A DNA stretch of 64,000 nt from Posidonia oceanica. Lineage: Eukaryota; Streptophyta; Magnoliopsida; Alismatales; Posidoniaceae. Under the pieces are notes generated by a model. It saw only the letters and a program-made list of their open reading frames with translations. It did not search any database and was not told the origin of the DNA. Shown here one piece after another: positions 1-10,338 of this stretch. The stretch covers positions 2,356,001-2,420,000 of the forward strand of contig JAZBRS010000011.1 in NCBI GenBank assembly GCA_037176725.1, read 5' to 3'. The position numbers and the translations under genes were made by a program. Numbering within the stretch: position 1 is the stretch's first letter; the number at the start of each line of letters is the position of its first letter.

Positions 1-1
1 G

Positions 2-808
2 CTCCCTAATCCACCAAAGGATTGGGACAACCATGTTGAACTAGAAGAGGACTGGGATAATCAAGCTGAACAATGGAGAATAATCTCAGATGATGACTGG
101 GACAGTGAGGCGGATGAAGGACTAACAGTGAAGGAGCTCCTTAGCCAGTTCAACCTCACTGCAGTAGTGGAGGAGCCACAAGAAGACATAGAGGAAGAAA
201 GCCAAGTTCAAAAAGCCAATCAACAATTTGAACGGGAAAATATAGTCTTCAAGGATTCAGAGCTTCCACCCCTACATAAGCAAGAGCTGCCACTAGTCAT
301 CATAGTGGGAATTAATGATAATGTGCTGCAAGGAGTATTGGTTGACACTGGAGCAAGCCGAAGCCTCAGTTCTCTCTCCACACTCCGGAGCTTGGGGCTA
401 AATGAGGGCGAGCTGGATAGGACTCCCTTTATGTGCACTGGGTTTGATCAGAAAGAAAAGTTGGCACTAGGGACAATACCCATGGAAATCACAGTCGGTC
501 CTTTGACCAGTATCACTTTGGTGATCATTATGAAGGAGGAAGTCTTGGAGCCACTCATCCTAGGGAGGTCTTGGCTAGCAGAGGTCGGGGCTGTAGCATC
601 TTCAATTCACCAATTGATAAAATTCAAATACGAAGGAGCGATTGTTAGCATTCTAGCCAATCGATCAGGGATTCTATGCACATTCAAAATGCCAGAGCCA
701 CAAATTTGCAACCCTTCGAGAGGAGGAGGAGTCACAACATCTGCCATGGAGAAAATCACCGCTATGGCAGCCCAAGTTGCTATTGCCACCAGTCTCTCCA
801 ATCTTTAG
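2..808 (+). pseudogene. Copy A gag-pro junction and first aspartic-protease-like domain (partial)
   Basis: Open in one frame from the window edge to TAG at 806-808. An acidic stretch rich in Asp and Trp (about 15-120) precedes a retropepsin-like fold. Its active-site motif is DTGA (in VDTGAS, about 347-364), followed by a hydrophobic segment and a later ILGRSWL motif (about 565-585) that matches the second conserved strand of retroviral-type proteases. Such enzymes act as dimers and cut the element polyprotein. A second, similar protease domain follows in another frame. Copy B has the same domain at 20921-21388 with one extra frameshift. The start is upstream of the window. Confidence 0.8.
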
Positions 809-2138
809 AGCAGCAAGGCCACCATCAAGTCAATTACCGGCCCTCAGCACTTCAATACTTCGGAGCACTACTACTCCATCATCCCCAATCTTTCGAGTGC
901 CAACAGAGCAGCGAGCTAGGACCACAAAGCCATCAGAGCTTGGCGGATCTATACGGAGGGAGTCTATCTTCGCCTGGCCACTCAAGAAGGGAGCATCTAA
1001 AGGAAATGAGGCTGCTGCGCCCATCACCAGAGGAGGGAGGCTGTCAAATCGAATCATGCCACCAGCAGAGCAAGCAGAGCCGGTCAAACCTAAAGTTGGA
1101 CCTGAGTCGGCAGAATATGACATCCTAGAGCAATTAAAAAAGACGTAGGCCAGGATCTTGATTTATGACCTTATAAACAGCTCACATGAACACCGGAAAG
1201 CTCTACTAGAAGTGCTAGAGAAGGCCCAAGTTGCCCCAGACATGCCAGCGAAGGAACTCCATATCATAGCTACAGCAGCCTTTGTAGAGCCAATCATTAC
1301 TTTTGCTGATAGCGAGTTGGCACCAATAGAGAGGAGAAAAGCTCCATTGAATGTAACCATTTCTGTAAACAATCACTTAATTTCTGAAGAGCTCATAGAT
1401 ACTGGTGCATCAATGAACATTTGCTTGTTGAATACAATACGAGCCTTGGGCGTGAATAAGGCCTCCTTAATCCCCATTGATATGACGATTGCCGGTTACG
1501 ATGATAGCAAGAGAAAAGTGCACAGCAAGTGGACCACAAAGATAGGGATAGGACCAACTCAGGTTCTAACCAAAGTAATCGTCATAGACGTCAATGTCCC
1601 ATGTCAGATCATCCTGGGGAGACAATGGCTGGACAGTCTAAAAGGAGTATCATCTCCTCAGCACCAACGCCTGAAATTCCCACACTATGGGAAAATCATC
1701 AAGATAGCAGGAGACATACCAGGCCAAGAAGTAGAGGCAAATGTGATATACCTGCCGCACCAGTTCAGTGTACGAGAAAAGCTGACCCGTGCCGAAAAAG
1801 GCAAGAATGTCGTATCTATGGTCGAGCTGAGGGACAAGTGGACCAGGCCTAGGCTATTTCACAAGAAGAGGGAATCCTCCAAAAGCAAAGGACCATCCAT
1901 GAATGTGGGATGGGAAATCATGAGGAGAATCGGCTACAAGAAAGGCTAGGGCTTAGGCCCAGAAGGAAAGGGAATGAAGGAGCTAGTGAAGGCTTGTAAC
2001 AGAGAAGGAAGGGGAGGACTCGGTTTCGACCTGTTCCCCGACGGACAACCATTACAGTGGAATCTACAAGGACATTTTACCAATGTAGGGATATTCGATC
2101 CGAATTCATCCCCCCTAGCAAATATTATTTTGGCGTAA
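777..2138 (+). pseudogene. Copy A second aspartic-protease-like domain followed by a G-patch-like segment
   Basis: This frame is +1 relative to the first protease domain. A basic Pro/Arg/Lys-rich linker (about 780-1130) leads to a second retropepsin-like unit with active-site motif DTGA (IDTGASMN, about 1399-1422) and ILGRQWL (about 1609-1630). Its layout mirrors the first domain: F-x-DSEL before the domain, the DTG motif, then ILGR-x-WL and a conserved IKF/LKF-like strand. Next is a Gly-rich G-patch-like segment (about 1905-2030; GW..., GYKKG, GLG, GGLGF). G-patches after protease are known in some retroelements and retroviruses. TAG stops at 1146-1148 and 1947-1949 are CAG in copy B; a TAA closes the frame at 2136-2138. 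Confidence 0.78.
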
Positions 2139-2730
2139 TCAACCAAACACACTCTCTAAAGTGCAGAGGACACAGTCGATGTAAACTTTCGGCTTATTCC
2201 AAACACTTGAATTGCCAGTAAAGCCTCACAAAGATCAGACTGCAAGGGAGTTGACAGCAGAGCCACATGAAGGCCAGACTGTAGCAGCAAAACCTCACGA
2301 AGGTCAAACTGCAAAAGAGTTGCCAGCAAAACCTCACGAAGGTCAGACTGCAACATCGCCGCCACCACTGTTAGGCGCACCGGCCACCGAACCTCCAGAT
2401 CGGCCACCTCTTCCTTCTTTGCCCTCTCCTTCCGGCACCGTGACCCCAAACCTCCGGATCGGCCACCTCTTTCTGCTTCTCCCTCTTCTTCCGGCACTGC
2501 TGCTTCCAAGCTTCCGCCTCCCCTAGCTCCGGACATCTTTTCCTCTTTGGAGCAAAGGCTGGGACAAATTCTACGCAAGTCACAACAACTCGTAGACAAG
2601 GTCTGCCGCCTCACGGCCGATCTCTCTGAAGGTCTGCAACCTCAAAGACCTGAAGTTGACCCCGATCCAGGGGTCGATTATGAGCTTCTCGAAGATGATG
2701 GGAACGTCAATCCTGACGAGCCCGCCTAGA
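2139..2730 (+). pseudogene. Copy A pro-RT linker with PHEGQT peptide repeats
   Basis: This spacer joins the protease/G-patch part to RT. It encodes about four imperfect copies of an 8-20 residue unit containing PHEGQT (about 2216-2355), then a Pro/Ser-rich tail and a short helical stretch (EQRLGQILRKSQQLVDK, about 2550-2600). The reading frame changes at least twice relative to neighbours, so it is broken. Copy B keeps the same repeats at about 23010-23145. I know of no function; repeats of this kind are usually flexible linkers. Confidence 0.6.
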
Positions 2731-4011
2731 GAGGCACCTACCTCTACTGATGGAAGTAACTCTAGGGGCATCCCCTTAGATGCTATAAATAAAACTTTGT
2801 TTAATTCCGCATTGTTTTCAACTCCTAGGAATAAAAGTAATTTACTTTCTGTTTTCAATAAGGGAGAGGATCACCATGTTAGTTCTAGCAGCTCGCGGTC
2901 AACTTCGGCCACCGCTTCCAAAACTGTGCGCGTGTGTCAATACACGGAGGCATTGCCTCAAGAGCTGGCTACTGCTAACATGGTCTTCCTTGTAGAAGAA
3001 TTTGATCGATTTGGGAAGTGTGCAGGAATAGAAGCATATGAGCTGGTTAGCTGTAGTGATGAGGAAGAAGATCAAGCGGCAGACTCAGATCTCTTTAAGC
3101 ACCACATGGATAAATATGATGAGCAAACCAAGGCAGCTAAAGAGCAGACCATGGAGGTCAACCTGGGAACCACCAAAGAGCAAAAACCAATACTCATAAG
3201 TGCAAGCCTGAGCCCAGAAGAGTGGGAGGAAATGGTCCAAATCTTGAAGGAATTTGTGGATGTGCTGGCCTTCAAATACGAGGATATGCCCGGACTGCAT
3301 TCAGCCCTAGTGGAACACCTACTTCCAATAAACTTTGGAACCAAACCCGTCAAGCAGAAGCTGAGGCGACTAAGGCTGGAACTCGCCCTCAAAGTCAAAG
3401 AAGAAATTGACAAGCTCCACAAAGCAAAATTCATCAAAGTGGTTGTGTACCCCAGTAGGGTCTCAAATATAGTACTAGTGGCCAAACAGGATGGGAAAGT
3501 TCGGGTTTGCATTGACTATCGCAACCTCAACGCCGCCTGTCCCAAGGATGACTTCCCTTTGCCACATATTGACTTGCTAGTGGACAATACAGCAGGATTC
3601 GAGATGCTATCTTTCATGGATGGTTTCCCCGATTACAACCAGATCAAGCTAGCAGAGGAGGACCAAGAGAAGACGTCGTTCATCACACCATGGGGGACGT
3701 ACTGCTACGTAGTCATGCCATTCGGTCTCAAGAACGCCGGCGCAACATAACAGAGAGCGACGATGGCCATCTTCCACGACATGATGCACGATTGCATGGA
3801 AGTGTATGTTGACGACATCTTGGTCAAATCAAGAACAAGCGAGGCACACTTTGAGGTGCTAAGAAGGGTACTGAGCAGAGCAAGGCAATATCAGCTGAAA
3901 ATGAACCCAAAGAAATGTGTATTTGGGGTAACTACCGGGAAGCTACTGTGCTTCATCATCAGCAAAAGAGGGATCGAGGTGGACCCACAGAAGGCCAGAG
4001 CAATAGCATAG
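2656..4011 (+). pseudogene. Copy A reverse transcriptase (broken)
   Basis: Ty3/gypsy reverse transcriptase, which copies element RNA into DNA in virus-like particles. Visible motifs in order are the entry segment with LRRLRLELA (about 3360), VRVCIDYRNLN (about 3506), FPLPHIDLLVD, the first catalytic region with SFMDGF (about 3610-3630), TPWGTYCYVVMPFGLKNAGAT (about 3690-3747) and the catalytic YVDD box (about 3805-3816). The frame is cut by TAA at 3748-3750 (TAT in copy B) and TAG at 4009-4011 (CAG in copy B). The upstream part, about 2656-3300, is an acidic, variable spacer. Confidence 0.92.
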
Positions 4012-4650
4012 ATGCCTCTACCCCGAAACATCAAGGAACTCAGAGGACTTATTGGCCGCTTACAATTCATTAGGAGATTCATCTCACAGCATGCAAATCG
4101 ATGTAAGCCATTTTATGAGTTATTGAAGGGAGGAAGGGAATTCACCTGGGATGAGAAATGCCAGAAAGCTTTTGATGAACTCAAAGCATATCTCATGACT
4201 CCCCCAGTCTTGTTAGCACCTGTGCCAGGGAAGCCTTTGCTACTCTATGTGGCAACCACTGCATCGTCAATAGGGGTAGTGCTAGCTCAGCATGATGAGG
4301 ATGGGAAAAAGGAAAAAGCTATCTAGTATCTGAGTAGAACTTTCCTGGGCTATGAGGAGAAGTATACAGCCATAGAAAAGCACTGCTTGCCCTTGGTATA
4401 GGCATCTCAAAAATTGAGACACTACTTCCTAGCCCATAAAGTTTGTTACATTGCCAAAATGGACCCAATCAAATATATGTTCGCGAAGCCAGCCCTCTCT
4501 GGAAGGTTGGCAAGGTGGCAACTCCTCCTCACTGAATTCGATTTGCAATATGTGTCCAAGAAGGCAGTCAAGGGGCAGGCCATTGCAGATCACCTGGCAG
4601 AACTCTCAATAGAAGATTATCAACCAGTCCGAACAGACTTCCCCGATGAG
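4012..4650 (+). pseudogene. Copy A connection and first (Ty3-type) RNase H domain (broken)
   Basis: This continues the RT frame. LRGLIGRLQFIRRFI and the thumb/connection helix are followed by KCQKAFDELK, LLLYVATTASSIGVVLAQ (first acidic site replaced or shifted relative to the usual D-A-S) and LSRTFLGYEEKYTAIEK (about 4330-4380). The domain ends with the LAD-like segment AIADHLAE (about 4582-4605). Stops: TAG at 4324-4326, shared with copy B, and TAG at 4399-4401, which is TGG (Trp) in copy B. RNase H removes the RNA strand of the RNA/DNA hybrid. Confidence 0.85.
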
Positions 4651-4689
4651 GAGATACTTGAAATACAGGCCACTGAGTCTCCCACTCAA

Positions 4690-5085
4690 CAATGGACTCT
4701 CTACTTTGATGGAGCACTCAACAGACAAGGGGCAGGCATCGGAGTAGCACTTCTCACTCCGAAAGGAGTTCTCATTCCTCGAGCTGTACAGCTAAACTTC
4801 GCCGCAAATACCAACAATGTTGTAGAATACGAGGCCTTGATCCTCGGACTACGCCTAGCACTGGAGCTAGGGGCAAAGCAGTTGAAACTCATTGGAGACT
4901 CCCAATTGGTTCTAAGACAAATTCTGAACAAGTATAGAACCCTCAACCTAAGGCTAGAAGAATACAAGGGCATTGCACGCCTCCTATTGGCACGGTTTCA
5001 GCAAGTGGTGTACGTCCACACCCTCTGGAGTCATAACCTACTAGCGGATGCTCTCGCTTCGCTGGCTTCCTCAATCGAGTTCCCC
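4690..5085 (+). pseudogene. Copy A second, archaeal-type RNase H domain
   Basis: A complete-looking extra RNase H follows the first. The catalytic acids are visible as FDGA (about 4705-4716), VEYEAL (about 4824-4840), GDSQLV (about 4894-4910) and LLADALASLAS (about 5038-5070). This second domain is a mark of the Tat/Ogre branch of plant Ty3/gypsy elements, where it supplements a degraded first domain. The domain itself has no stop in copy A; in copy B it has TAA at about 25752 and TAG at about 25815. Confidence 0.88.
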
Positions 5086-6480
5086 ATCAATGTCCGGGAG
5101 CAAATAATAATGGTTCAGCAACACGGGATACCTGCCATTGACTCAACTGAACCATGGGCCATGGAGCTTAGACAAAAAGTTGGGGAATCAAGGGTAGGCA
5201 TGTTTGAAGTTTGCTACAACAAAAAAGATGATGGGAACCCATGGTTCTTTGACATCCAAAACTACATTCAAGATGAGATCTTCCCCGACTACGCAACTTC
5301 ACAAGACAAGGAGGCAGTTCGGAGGATGGCCACAAGATACTTCATGAGAGCCGGGGTCCTTTTCAAAAGGTCATTCAGCGGAATAGAGCTGCGCTGTGTC
5401 ACTTATGAGGAGGTTGAAGTTATCATCGGAGAACTGCATGAAAGCATATGTGGAGGACACATCAGTTCTCAATTCATGGCAAAAATGATACTGTGCAGAG
5501 GGTACTACTGGCCCACAATGGAGGCAGATTGCGTAAATAAAGTGAGAAGGTGCAAGCAGTGCCAGATCCATGCAGACAGAATACATGCGCCTACATCAGA
5601 GTTGAACCCGACTCAAGCAGTGTGGCCCTTCTCCATGTGGGCATTTGATGTTGTGGAACCATTCGACACTGAAAAGTAGAATAGGTTCATCCTCACAGCC
5701 ATTGAGTACTTCACCAAATGGGTTGAAGCGGAAGCGTTCACTGAAATCAAAGCTTCAAATCTTTGCAAGTTCGTGCGGAAGAATATCTTCTCAAGGTTCG
5801 GGATCCCAAAGAAATTGGTAGCAGACAATGGCGCAATCTTCATATTCCAAGACTTCAAAAAGCTCTGTAAGAAGTTTATGATCGATTTGCATCATTCATC
5901 ACCCTATTACCCGCAAGGTAATGGGCAAGCTGAAGCTACTAATAAAACATTAATCTGAATCCTTAAGAAAACAGTAGAAGGAGCCAAGGGACATGACTAG
6001 ACAGATAAGCTAATTGATACCTTGTGGGCCTATCGAACCTCCATAAGAATGCCTACGGACCAAACCCCATTTGCGCTTACTTATGGTATGGAGACGGTAG
6101 TCCCATTTGAGGTCATGGTCCCCTCATCCCGGATACAACTCAACAATGAGATAATTGCCGAGGATAAGAGGCAATTATTAAGTTTACAGTTGGATTTGCT
6201 AGATGAGAAGCGGTTGCAAGCAGCTGAGCATGCACGCCTCTTCCAAGAACGACTTGCAAGAGCATATAAGAAGAAAGTAATTGAACGTAAATTCAATATT
6301 GGTGAATGGGTGCTTAAAGAAATCCTTCCTCGCAAGCATGGGAAATTGAGACCAAATTGGAAAGGACCATACTTGGTGGTTGAGGCATATCCGGGCAATG
6401 CCTATTGTTTGGCCAAAGAGGATGGCACTAGGCTTGAATACCCCTAGAATGCACTGCACCTCAAAAGGTACTACCCTTGA
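5086..6480 (+). pseudogene. Copy A integrase (broken)
   Basis: The N-terminal zinc-binding HHCC region is visible (HESICGGHISS ... CKQCQIHAD, about 5440-5575). The catalytic core has D in AFDVV (about 5643-5657), D in VADNGAIF (about 5818-5842) and E in NGQAEATNKTL (about 5920-5950). The C-terminal DNA-binding part includes WAYRTS, TYGMETVVPFEV and RPNWKGPYLV (about 6349-6380). The final stop is TGA at 6478-6480. Internal stops: TAG 5677-5679 (also in copy B), TGA 5956-5958, TAG 5998-6000 and TAG 6445-6447 (both TGG in copy B). Integrase inserts the DNA copy into the genome. Confidence 0.92.
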
Positions 6481-8170
6481 TATGCACACTGAGCCATCAG
6501 ACTACCCGTGCTCAAGGGCCCTCTGTTGTTGAAGCCTAGGAATCTTGCCTTAACCTCACCCCACAAACACCTTGTGGGAGAAGGAAAGGAAATGGTCCCA
6601 CACTAAGATAGAGGCATATCATAAGGAGCCTCCTCCCAGTTCATGAATAACAAGTCCACACACAACCCTCGAGTTAGGCACGTTACCCTAGTACAAATTG
6701 GGTAGGCATCTAAGGCCAAAACCTAGAAGCGTAGAAAAGAGGGGAGTGTACCAAATGAAAGAGTATCTCGGTTCATTAAGGAACGAGTATCCATTGACCG
6801 AGCACTCAGAAGGGGTGAGACTACTTGCCAAAGTACCTAGAAAAGAAAGCAAAAAAGGTCAGAAAAGAAGGCAGCAAAGAAGCTGTCCATGTGCAAGGGA
6901 AAAGAAAGAGAGTGGAAAAGACGGCAGCAAAGAAGTTGTCCAAGAGTCAAAAAAAAAAAACTGAAAAGTTAGGGAATACTAAGCGCAGTAGGAATCAACC
7001 TTGAACTAGGAGGGGTTTAGGCTTCAAATCTTTAGCCAACATCTTAGGATAGGGCATGGACATTCCTTCTACCCACATCTTGCACTATACACTAAGAGGC
7101 ATGGGGCAGAGGCCTAGGTCTAGGGGCAGTTAGGTGCCAAAGCAAGCCTGTGGTATTTTCTGACTCTAGGATGCACAAGGGACCAAACTGTCAAGGTTTC
7201 CCGACCATGAGGTCTCCAGTTTCCCAACTTCTCGGAGGATTCTTCATCTCCCATAAAATAAAAAATCCAAAAAATGATAAAATCAAAAATCCAAAAATAA
7301 AAAATCAAAAAATAAAAAATCCAAAAAAATGATAAAGTCAAAAATCCAAAAAATAATAAAGTCAAAAATCCAAAAAAATGATAAAATCAAAATTCCAAAA
7401 ATAGTGAATAGGGTAAAATTTACCCAACCAAAATCATCTCATGAAACTGATAACAAGCAGAAGCTAGTGTTGCGAAATCTTGGACATTTTACGACTCCGC
7501 GTCGTACTCGACCCTTCCTATTCAGGACGGTCGCTTGGTATTCGCCTACGAGCTAAGACTGGGATCTCAAGAAGAGACAGTCCCTCGTTTGGCATATCAT
7601 CTTTAGACAACAAAGCTAAGGCCAATACTTGTTATTCAAAACCTAAGTTTCCCTTAATTTCTTTCCCATTCATAGCATTAGGTTTACTTGAAGTATGCAT
7701 GGTATATAGGTTATTACCAAGTGTTTCCGTAGCCTTTTGATTTCATAGTGTTAAAGATATTTTTGGGTTTCCATAAGTCACTTTGGACTAGGGGCAATCA
7801 TACCCCTAGATGAACTAACAAATTTGCTAAGGTAATGCAGGAAAACAGTCCAGGGGCGTTAAATGAGCAAATATCAGCGTCCAACGTTGGACGCGCCATC
7901 TGAAGCGTATAACGATCAACAGAGGGATGTTGGCCGCCTGACATCACGCGTCTTATGTTATAAGGGCCATATTGAGCGTCTTACGTTTTAACTGTGACTT
8001 AAACTGCAGATTTTGGACAGAGGGCCTTTGATCAAATATCAAAGCCACCAGGGAGTATTTCTAAACTCAGAATAATTCAAAACACATGAACAAGGATGAA
8101 AAATGAGATATATGTATTAATTCCCTTGAAAAGATACATGGTCCCCAAAAATAAAAATTACAATGATTGC
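6481..8170. other. Copy A non-coding spacer between pol and antisense PMD1
   Basis: I find no supported gene. It lies between the 3' ends of two convergent units. It contains an A-rich stretch made of short AAAAATCC/AAAATC words at about 7250-7400 and, at 7877-7994, a cluster of GCGT-AAC half-sites including a perfect 18-bp palindrome. Copy B matches at 27266-28924, with a deletion of about 45 bp relative to 6750-6800. Confidence 0.7.
7877..7994. promoter_or_regulatory. Palindromic motif cluster 1, copy A (convergent spacer)
   Basis: 7877-7894 reads GCGTCCAACGTTGGACGC, a perfect 18-bp palindrome. A half-site GCGTATAACG follows at 7905-7914, with related words (GCGTCTTATGTTATAA, GCGTCTTACGTTTTAA) to about 7994. 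The same motifs recur upstream of the LTR and antisense promoters. Copy B has the palindrome with one change at 28630-28647. Here no promoter is obvious, so the role is unknown. Confidence 0.55.
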
Positions 8171-9509
8171 CTATCTAACCATCTTCTTCCTTTTCCTACG
8201 CAGCACACCCGTCGCTTCAACCCACTCCTCAGGCTTGGGCAGTAGCTTTAAATACTACTTCCAGTGCGCATCCTCCCGTGGTAGGCCGCAAGTCGAAGGA
8301 GCAGTTGATGGCCCCTCTGAATCATCATGGCGGTCCAGAGACGACCAGAGAGCCCGAATGTAGTACACCATTACTGCATTAGATGGAAGATTACGCTCCC
8401 GAACCCGAATACGAGGAATAAAGCTCAGCCAAGGTGGCACCCCTTTCTTCTGCCCCACCATCTCGAAGTAGCAATGGGAGTTGTACACTACAAAGTGGGT
8501 GGGCCCTATCAGCTCCAGCCCAACAGAAGAACCTTGCGCCTGGTGCTTATGAGAAAGGGACATGGAAGGCATGGAAATGTCAATAGGGGCAGCAGACAAA
8601 GAGCAAACCCTTTCCTCAATCAAATCTGTCTTCACAGGCCCAAACCTTAGGAAATGGACCTGCAGCCACTTGGAAAGAAGGAAAGGAGAGCCTACAAAAT
8701 CCCCTCCGGTGGAAACACTAGTCAGGCCAAGATATGTGGCAGCAAGAATGGCCACTGAGGGAGAGCGCCAAAAATGCTCAGTAAGGCCTATCAAGAACTC
8801 AATATGATAGACATCGAAGGAGAAATCCTTGGTGACAAATAAAATGAGGCCTCCAATCAGTAAATGCAAACACACCAACAGCTAATCCTGAGAGGCAGAT
8901 TCCTCAATCTGCCGGAAGCTGAAGTACAAATGCACCAAGTTGAGTCTGCGACCTCTAATCACTAGGAAGGTAGGCAGAAGGGTGAAGATACGGTCTATAT
9001 ATGTTTGCATATCTGCTGTTCCATACGGCAATGAGAAGTCAATATCTGGCCGGGCCGCTCCAATCTGAGTTACACCAAGCAGGCCGTGAACATCCTCTAC
9101 TAGGATTGTCGCCTCACAGCCCCCAAAGATGAAAGTATGAGTCTCAGGACTCCAGAAGGCGCATGAGGCATGAAGCAGGGGCCAATCCAAGTTTGTGCCC
9201 AACAAATCCAGAAGTCCATCAAAGCACGTACGAGCCAAAACAGATTTCCTCTCTCGAGCCCAAAATCCTTCACCCAAGTGGAGTAGTAGGGGAAGTCACT
9301 GTCAATGCAAGGTGTTTTGGTAAAATTGAGGATTTCCTGCAAAGAAATTTGGAAGCATGAGGAACAAAGGAGTATGAAAGGACCAATGAAGAAGATCATA
9401 CCTTCCCCGTCTTGATAAGGGACATCATATGCCCTTCAATCTCTTCCAAAGGTTTTACGACCCCCTTCTTGTTGAGCATGAAGACATTAGGGACTAAACT
9501 AGAAGCCAT
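8171..9509 (-). pseudogene. Copy A PMD1: antisense plant-mobile-domain-like gene, two exons
   Basis: Leftward gene inside the retrotransposon. Exon 1 is 9402-9509 (ATG at 9507-9509), the intron 9337-9401 (65 bp; AAG/GTATGA donor, TTTGCAG acceptor), exon 2 8171-9336, phase 0. The protein has the PMD signature: a WSPETHTF-like segment, then GxxTILVEDVHGLLG, later GGLILF, a GSPFL...WL..HF block and a C-terminal Arg/Lys-rich tail. PMD proteins are plant proteins related to transposon ORFs; Arabidopsis MAIN and MAIL1 are host members linked to silencing. Stops at 8882-8884 (CAG in B) and about 8255 (TGG in B) break it. A TATA box lies at 9609-9615. Paralogous to PMD3. Confidence 0.75.
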
Positions 9510-9608
9510 GAAAGCAAAAGAGAGGGAAGGAAGAAGCAAAAATCAGGAAGAAATTAGTAGAGAGAAAAAAGGAGCAAGTATGCATGAAAATCAAAGGGGT
9601 GGCCAAGC

Positions 9609-9615
9609 TTTTATA
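9609..9615 (-). promoter_or_regulatory. TATA box of antisense PMD1, copy A
   Basis: TATAAAA on the minus strand, about 100 bases upstream of the PMD1 ATG. It is conserved in copy B at 30364-30370. The motif cluster 9747-9850 lies just further upstream. Confidence 0.6.
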
Positions 9616-9746
9616 AGCACAGGAGGATTGTCGGAAATCTTTCACGCGGACATTGAGAAAATTTCGCAAGCATTCCGAAGGATTAGACAAGAATAGGAAA
9701 GGAAAGAAAAGTTTCTGGGCTCCCTTCGTTGTACGTGAGATGGTGC

Positions 9747-9850
9747 GCGTTCAACGTTAGCCGCGCTATTCGAGACGTATAGCGTTTAGAGCAACTACCG
9801 GCATTGGACGCAGATATTGAAGCGGATAACGTTGGCCCCAGCAAATGAGG
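9747..9850. promoter_or_regulatory. Palindromic motif cluster 2, copy A (upstream of PMD1)
   Basis: GCGTTCAACGTTAGCCGC at 9747-9764 is followed by ACGTATAGCGTTT, CATTGGACGC and GCGGATAACGTTGGCC to about 9848 and a CATATAACGTTT word after it. It sits about 130 bases upstream of the PMD1 TATA box. Copy B keeps it at 30502-30615 with GCGTATAACGTT at 30530-30541. Confidence 0.6.
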
Positions 9851-9859
9851 CATATAACG

Positions 9860-10338
9860 TTTTATTAGTGACTTAAGTTACTAAACTTGGCTGGATTGCC
9901 CTCTAACCCATGATTGAGTTGCAAGCGCCCGTTTTGCCCATCCTAGAGGTTTAACTAAGTTGAAATACACGTGTGAGCATTGGTTTCATATTTTTTGGAC
10001 ATCCGGGCCAGTCGGAATCTCTGGTTGCTCGTTTCATCAAGTAAATGGCTTGTTAAGGCGTCGGTGACTTCAAAATTCAATTCTTAAGCTTCCAGGTGAA
10101 ATCTTTCCTTATAACTATGTCATTTACATACTATTTCACTTGAATATGCTGGTTTCAAGTTAATTTGAATTAAGGGCCATTATTTTACCATATTGGTCAC
10201 TTAAGCTCACTTTAGCTTTGAGAAAGGTAATTTAAAAGAAGTATTTGACAAGTTTACTGAGTGTGTAGAAATCTATATCATTTCAAACTATACAATTGTT
10301 CTACAAAGTCACCGGGGCATACCCCTGAAGTACAAAAG
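9860..10338. other. Copy A spacer between PMD1 promoter and PMD2 3' end
   Basis: I see no gene. It contains the uninterrupted site (about 10148-10160) that corresponds to the Ogre-like insertion point in copy B. Confidence 0.6.

Noticed and set aside
3072..3512. Minus-strand frames opposite RT, RNase H and integrase
   Set aside because: Shadows of the pol coding strand; no motif or promoter.
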